7,686 nucleotides of DNA from Candidatus Methanophagales archaeon. Lineage in GTDB: Archaea; Halobacteriota; Syntropharchaeia; Alkanophagales; Methanospirareceae. Numbering within the stretch: position 1 is the first letter of the stretch; each line of letters opens with the position of its first letter. The stretch covers positions 1 to 7,686 of the forward strand of contig JAGGZZ010000017.1 of the NCBI GenBank assembly GCA_021161765.1. The letters are read 5' to 3'. The position numbers and the translations under genes were made by a program. Shown piece by piece: positions 5,495-7,686 of the stretch. Below the pieces are notes generated by a model. That model ran no database searches. It was given only the letters and a program-made list of their open reading frames with translations, and had not been told where the DNA came from.

Positions 5495-6415
5495 TTATTC
5501 CATTACTTTCCTAAGTGGTGCAATTATCCGTGGATACCCCACGGCCATCATGTGGCATCCCGCAGCCGGCGTTCCCTTTAGATGCTCCAGAAACCCGGTG
5601 AAGAATTCTATGTTTACCCTGTCCACCTCTTCCTTCCTCTTCTCCTTGTCCTTTATCTGTTTCGTCGCCCTCATGTTCTCTAAATAATCCGGTGGCACGT
5701 CCACACCGGCGACGTATTTATCGAAGAAATCCGCCTGTCCAAAGGTTCTCGCGGGGAAAATCCCGACCAGAATCGGGACGTCCGTCTTCCCCAGCTCGTT
5801 AAAGAACTTATCCAGCACGTCCGTGTAGTAAACGACCTGAGTTTGCAGGTATTCGACACCGGCATTGATCTTTCGCCGCACCTTGCCAACTTCCGCCTTT
5901 AAATGCGCCGCTCCGGGTGCCGCAGCACCACCCACGTGCAGTTTCGGCGGGTCCGCGATGTCATTACCTGCAAGGTCCTTGCCCTCGTCCACTACTTTTC
6001 GTATCATGTGTATCAGCGTGGTCGAGTCCAGGTCGAAGACAGGCTTTGCATCCGGCGTATCGCCAAGCGAAACGTGGTCACCAGCTAACGCTAAGATGTT
6101 CTTTATCCCTAACGTGCCGGCACCAAGCACGTCGGATAGCAGCGCCATGCGATTCCTGTCCGCACACCGTAACTGGTAAACGCACTCCATGCCCGTCTCT
6201 TTTTGGATTTTATACGATGCGGCAAGGCTGCTGACATAAGCGAAACTCTGCGGATTGTCGGTTACGTTACAGGCTACCACTAAACCCAGCAACTCCTTCG
6301 CCATCTCTATCGGCTCGTTGACGTTACCTGCTTTCTCCGGTTCTAACTCGCCTGTGAACACGTATTTCCCTTCTACCAATTCTTTCATCAAATCGCTATA
6401 AACTTCATCTGTCAT
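5495..6415 (-). CDS. metF: Methylene-tetrahydropterin reductase, MetF family
   Basis: A 306-residue flavin-dependent TIM-barrel enzyme of the methylenetetrahydrofolate reductase family, which interconverts methylene- and methyl-tetrahydropterin. FTGELEPEKAG (20-30) holds the N-terminal strand with the acidic residue equivalent to the catalytic Glu of E. coli MetF; LRCADRNR (82-89) and ILALAGDH (107-114) match the FAD/pterin-binding strands; QTQ (191-193) is the usual folate-contact Gln strand; the C-terminus GCHMMAVGYPRII (286-298) closes the barrel. The length matches MetF enzymes without a regulatory domain. It starts 18 nt after the metV stop, with GGAG in the gap. As the organism is probably an archaeon, the substrate may be tetrahydromethanopterin, as proposed for ANME-1 in place of Mer; that is inferred, not shown. 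Confidence 0.93.
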   Translation of the reverse strand: MTDEVYSDLMKELVEGKYVFTGELEPEKAGNVNEPIEMAKELLGLVVACNVTDNPQSFAYVSSLAASYKIQKETGMECVYQLRCADRNRMALLSDVLGAGTLGIKNILALAGDHVSLGDTPDAKPVFDLDSTTLIHMIRKVVDEGKDLAGNDIADPPKLHVGGAAAPGAAHLKAEVGKVRRKINAGVEYLQTQVVYYTDVLDKFFNELGKTDVPILVGIFPARTFGQADFFDKYVAGVDVPPDYLENMRATKQIKDKEKRKEEVDRVNIEFFTGFLEHLKGTPAAGCHMMAVGYPRIIAPLRKVME

Positions 6416-6433
6416 TTTTTTCCATCACACTCC

Positions 6434-7222
6434 TCACTCTTTTTTGGCTTCCTCTTCTTCGGCTGGTGGCTTAGCGAACATCAGAGATGTGTACCCCTTG
6501 ATGGTATTAAGGTTCATCATAGCGCCCATCATGTCCTTCATACCCATAGGCTTTTCCAGCTCGAATAGTCGCGGTCTCTTCATTTTACTCCATTCGTGCG
6601 GGTCACGCATCTGCTCGAACGCATCGAGTGTGCCGAGTTTCTCCATCCGTTTGTATATCTTTACCCAGGCGCAGTCCTTATCGGGATCTATTTCACATTT
6701 ATCGCCTTCTCGCACGCCACCGCAGGGACCGTTCATCAATCCCTTTCCGCAGGCAGTCAGCGGGCAGATACCCGCGGTTTTGCCCAGTTCACACATTCCG
6801 CAGGACTGACAGGTCTCCTTAAGTTTTTTAGGACCGCCGCCCATAAGCCCCAGTGGGTCGTTTACCGGATAAACTTCCTTCGCAATGCCCATCACTTCAT
6901 CCGTATACTCGGTTACCACCTGCACACCGTCACCGCAGCTCATTACCATAATCGCATCGCAGTTCTCAATGGCACGTCGTTTTTTTTGCAGAAATATCGA
7001 ACACTTATCAGTTTCACATGCCTGCATACCCAAAGGCATGACAATTTTGGCGAGTACTTCTTTACCTTCCTTCGTAAGTTTCTCCGCCATCTCATTCACC
7101 GCTTTCTTGTCACCGGTATGATAGAACGTAGCACAGCCACCACAACCCATTACTACTACCTTCTGTTTCCCCTCAAGATAACCCAGAATCTCCTCCATAG
7201 GCTTTTGTTCTTGTGCAATCAT
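6434..7222 (-). CDS. metV: MetV, iron-sulfur partner of MetF
   Basis: A 262-residue protein of the MetV family, with a C-terminal MTHFR_C-type domain. It has 14 cysteines: C27, C30, C69, C74, C88 and C96 in the N-terminal domain (MGCGGC, QACETDKC, MSCGDG), and C138, C141, C144, C153, C158, C167, C176 and C184 in the C-terminal domain (CQSCGMC, GICPLTACGKG, NGPCGG). These are suited to Fe-S clusters or a metal site. In acetogens MetV forms a complex with MetF, is needed for its activity and passes electrons to it, sometimes from Hdr-type modules. Here it is the first gene of a metV-metF operon. The tail (PPAEEEEAKKE) is acidic and probably disordered. The start is supported by GGAGGTG 11 nt upstream. 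Confidence 0.92.
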   Translation of the reverse strand: MIAQEQKPMEEILGYLEGKQKVVVMGCGGCATFYHTGDKKAVNEMAEKLTKEGKEVLAKIVMPLGMQACETDKCSIFLQKKRRAIENCDAIMVMSCGDGVQVVTEYTDEVMGIAKEVYPVNDPLGLMGGGPKKLKETCQSCGMCELGKTAGICPLTACGKGLMNGPCGGVREGDKCEIDPDKDCAWVKIYKRMEKLGTLDAFEQMRDPHEWSKMKRPRLFELEKPMGMKDMMGAMMNLNTIKGYTSLMFAKPPAEEEEAKKE

Positions 7223-7233
7223 TTTACTTAGGT

Positions 7234-7279
7234 TACACCTCCATTAATAGGCAAATCAGAAAGATAGGACTATATAAAC
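7234..7279 (-). promoter_or_regulatory. metV-metF promoter and ribosome binding site
   Basis: On the minus strand GTTTATATAG (7279-7270) is a clear archaeal TATA box behind an A-rich BRE-like stretch (AATAGAAAA). Transcription would start near 7248, giving a leader of about 25 nt with GGAGGTGTA (7242-7234) as Shine-Dalgarno before the ATG at 7222. An ATG at 7244 inside the leader opens only a three-codon frame (ATG GAG GTG TAA) across the Shine-Dalgarno. The rest of the 136-bp gap shows nothing else clear. Confidence 0.7.
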
Positions 7280-7309
7280 TTTTCTATTTTTGTTCCTGTT
7301 ACAAATCGT

Positions 7310-7330
7310 AAAAAAAAGAAAAAAAAGAAT
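7310..7330 (-). terminator. Oligo-T terminator of the upstream metF copy
   Basis: On the minus strand this reads as T8-C-T8 (7326-7310), about 30 nt after the stop of the second metF. Oligo-T tracts without a hairpin terminate archaeal transcription, so the second metF and metV-metF are probably separate transcripts. Confidence 0.6.
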
Positions 7331-7358
7331 ATTTTGTTTGTTACGTGGCTTCTCTTCT

Positions 7359-7686
7359 TCACTCTACCACTTTCTTGAGTTCTGGTATTATCCGCGGGTA
7401 TCCAACAGCCATTATGTGGCATCCAACAGCCGGCGTTCCCTTTAGATGCTCCAGGAACCCGGTGAAGTATTCTATGTTGACTCTGTCCACTTCCTCCTTC
7501 CTCTTCTCCTTGTCCTTTATTTGTTTCGTCGCTTCCAGGTTTTTAAGGAAATCCGGTGGAACATCTACACCAGTCACGTTCTCATCGAAGAACTTTGCCG
7601 CACCGTAACTCTTTGCCGCCACCCCCCCAACCAGAAACCCAGTCCCAAAACCACACCCTCCCACACCCCCCCAACCACCCCCCCCA
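7359..7686 (-). CDS. metF: Second MetF copy, C-terminal part only (runs off the window)
   Basis: The C-terminal ~90 residues of another MetF, ending at TGA 7359-7361. From FFDENV to the C-terminus it aligns without gaps to residues 230-306 of the complete MetF in this window, with 63 of 77 positions identical by my count, including the shared blocks KQIKDKEKRKEEVDRVNIE and FTGFLEHLKGTPA. Upstream of about 7640 the frame remains open to the window edge, but only because the DNA is C/A-rich; the apparent residues there (GGCGFGTG) match nothing in MetF, and the GTG at 7664 is not a real start. The gene is incomplete at its 5' side. It precedes metV-metF in the same direction, with its own oligo-T terminator between, and may be the end of a duplicated metV-metF unit. 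Confidence 0.85.
   Translation of the reverse strand, partial: GGGGWGGVGGCGFGTGFLVGGVAAKSYGAAKFFDENVTGVDVPPDFLKNLEATKQIKDKEKRKEEVDRVNIEYFTGFLEHLKGTPAVGCHIMAVGYPRIIPELKKVVE
7622..7686. other. C-rich degenerate end sequence, probable contig-end artefact
   Basis: The last 65 bases are almost only C and A, with runs such as ACCCCCCCAACC and a final CACCCCCCCCA-like tail. Part of it still tracks the complete metF: 5751-5778 around ACCAGAAT in the first copy parallels AACCAGAAACCCAG here, but G and T positions appear as C or A. A real gene diverging this way is unlikely. Confidence 0.6.

Noticed and set aside
5865..6234. Several overlapping plus-strand frames opposite metF
   Set aside because: All are antisense to the conserved MetF barrel and share no recognisable protein features.
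6596..7231. Long plus-strand open frame (211 codons) opposite metV
   Set aside because: It is antisense to a strongly supported, cysteine-motif-rich MetV gene; its product is a low-order mix of Phe/His/Thr with no family features.
7345..7608. Plus-strand 87-codon frame resembling one at 5349-5687
   Set aside because: The similarity arises only because both are antisense to homologous metF copies; neither has independent support.

Overview
This window looks archaeal. It carries a homologue of the ribosome-export/biogenesis protein NMD3, AT-rich TATA-like boxes about 30 nt upstream of some starts, genes that appear to be leaderless alongside genes with good Shine-Dalgarno sites, and a metV-metF pair. 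A MetF-type methylene-tetrahydropterin reductase in an archaeon is best known from the ANME-1 ('Ca. Methanophagales') and related Syntrophoarchaeia lineages, where MetF is proposed to replace the F420-dependent enzyme Mer. That placement is an inference; there is no rRNA or other phylogenetic marker here to fix it.

Layout, left to right. (1) 1-478: small, uncertain ORFs, including a fragment resembling the N-terminus of an archaeal radical-SAM protein, cut off and followed by a second small ORF in another frame, with GCATCTT heptamer repeats at its start. (2) 475-1230 (-): a compact S49/SppA-type serine protease without a visible membrane anchor. (3) 1356-2046 (-): a complete mntA-hepT toxin-antitoxin operon. 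(4) 2145-2897 (+): ammonia-dependent NAD+ synthetase, divergent from mntA. (5) 2898-3164: a convergent intergenic gap filled by a nested imperfect palindrome built from CGCAGAG/CACGGAGA units. (6) 3165-4076 (-): NMD3-like protein. (7) 4116-4693: a CoA-binding-domain protein bracketed by ACACAGATT-type repeats. (8) 4669-5416 (-): two overlapping unknown genes, the upstream one resembling the helical N-terminal domain of tyrosine recombinases. (9) 5458-7279 (-): a metV-metF operon with a promoter, a strong RBS and a hairpin terminator. (10) 7359-7686 (-): the C-terminal part of a second metF, running off the window edge.

The metabolic core is metV-metF: MetV carries 14 cysteines for Fe-S and/or metal sites and is expected to partner the flavin-dependent MetF in interconverting methylene- and methyl-tetrahydropterin in the C1 branch of the Wood-Ljungdahl or (reverse) methanogenesis pathway. 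A second metF copy directly upstream points to a local duplication. The last ~65 bases are an almost pure A/C, C-rich string where metF coding sequence should continue, and look like poor-quality contig-end sequence. The other genes are housekeeping (nadE, NMD3), protein quality control (S49) and accessory (toxin-antitoxin, repeats, unknown pair).
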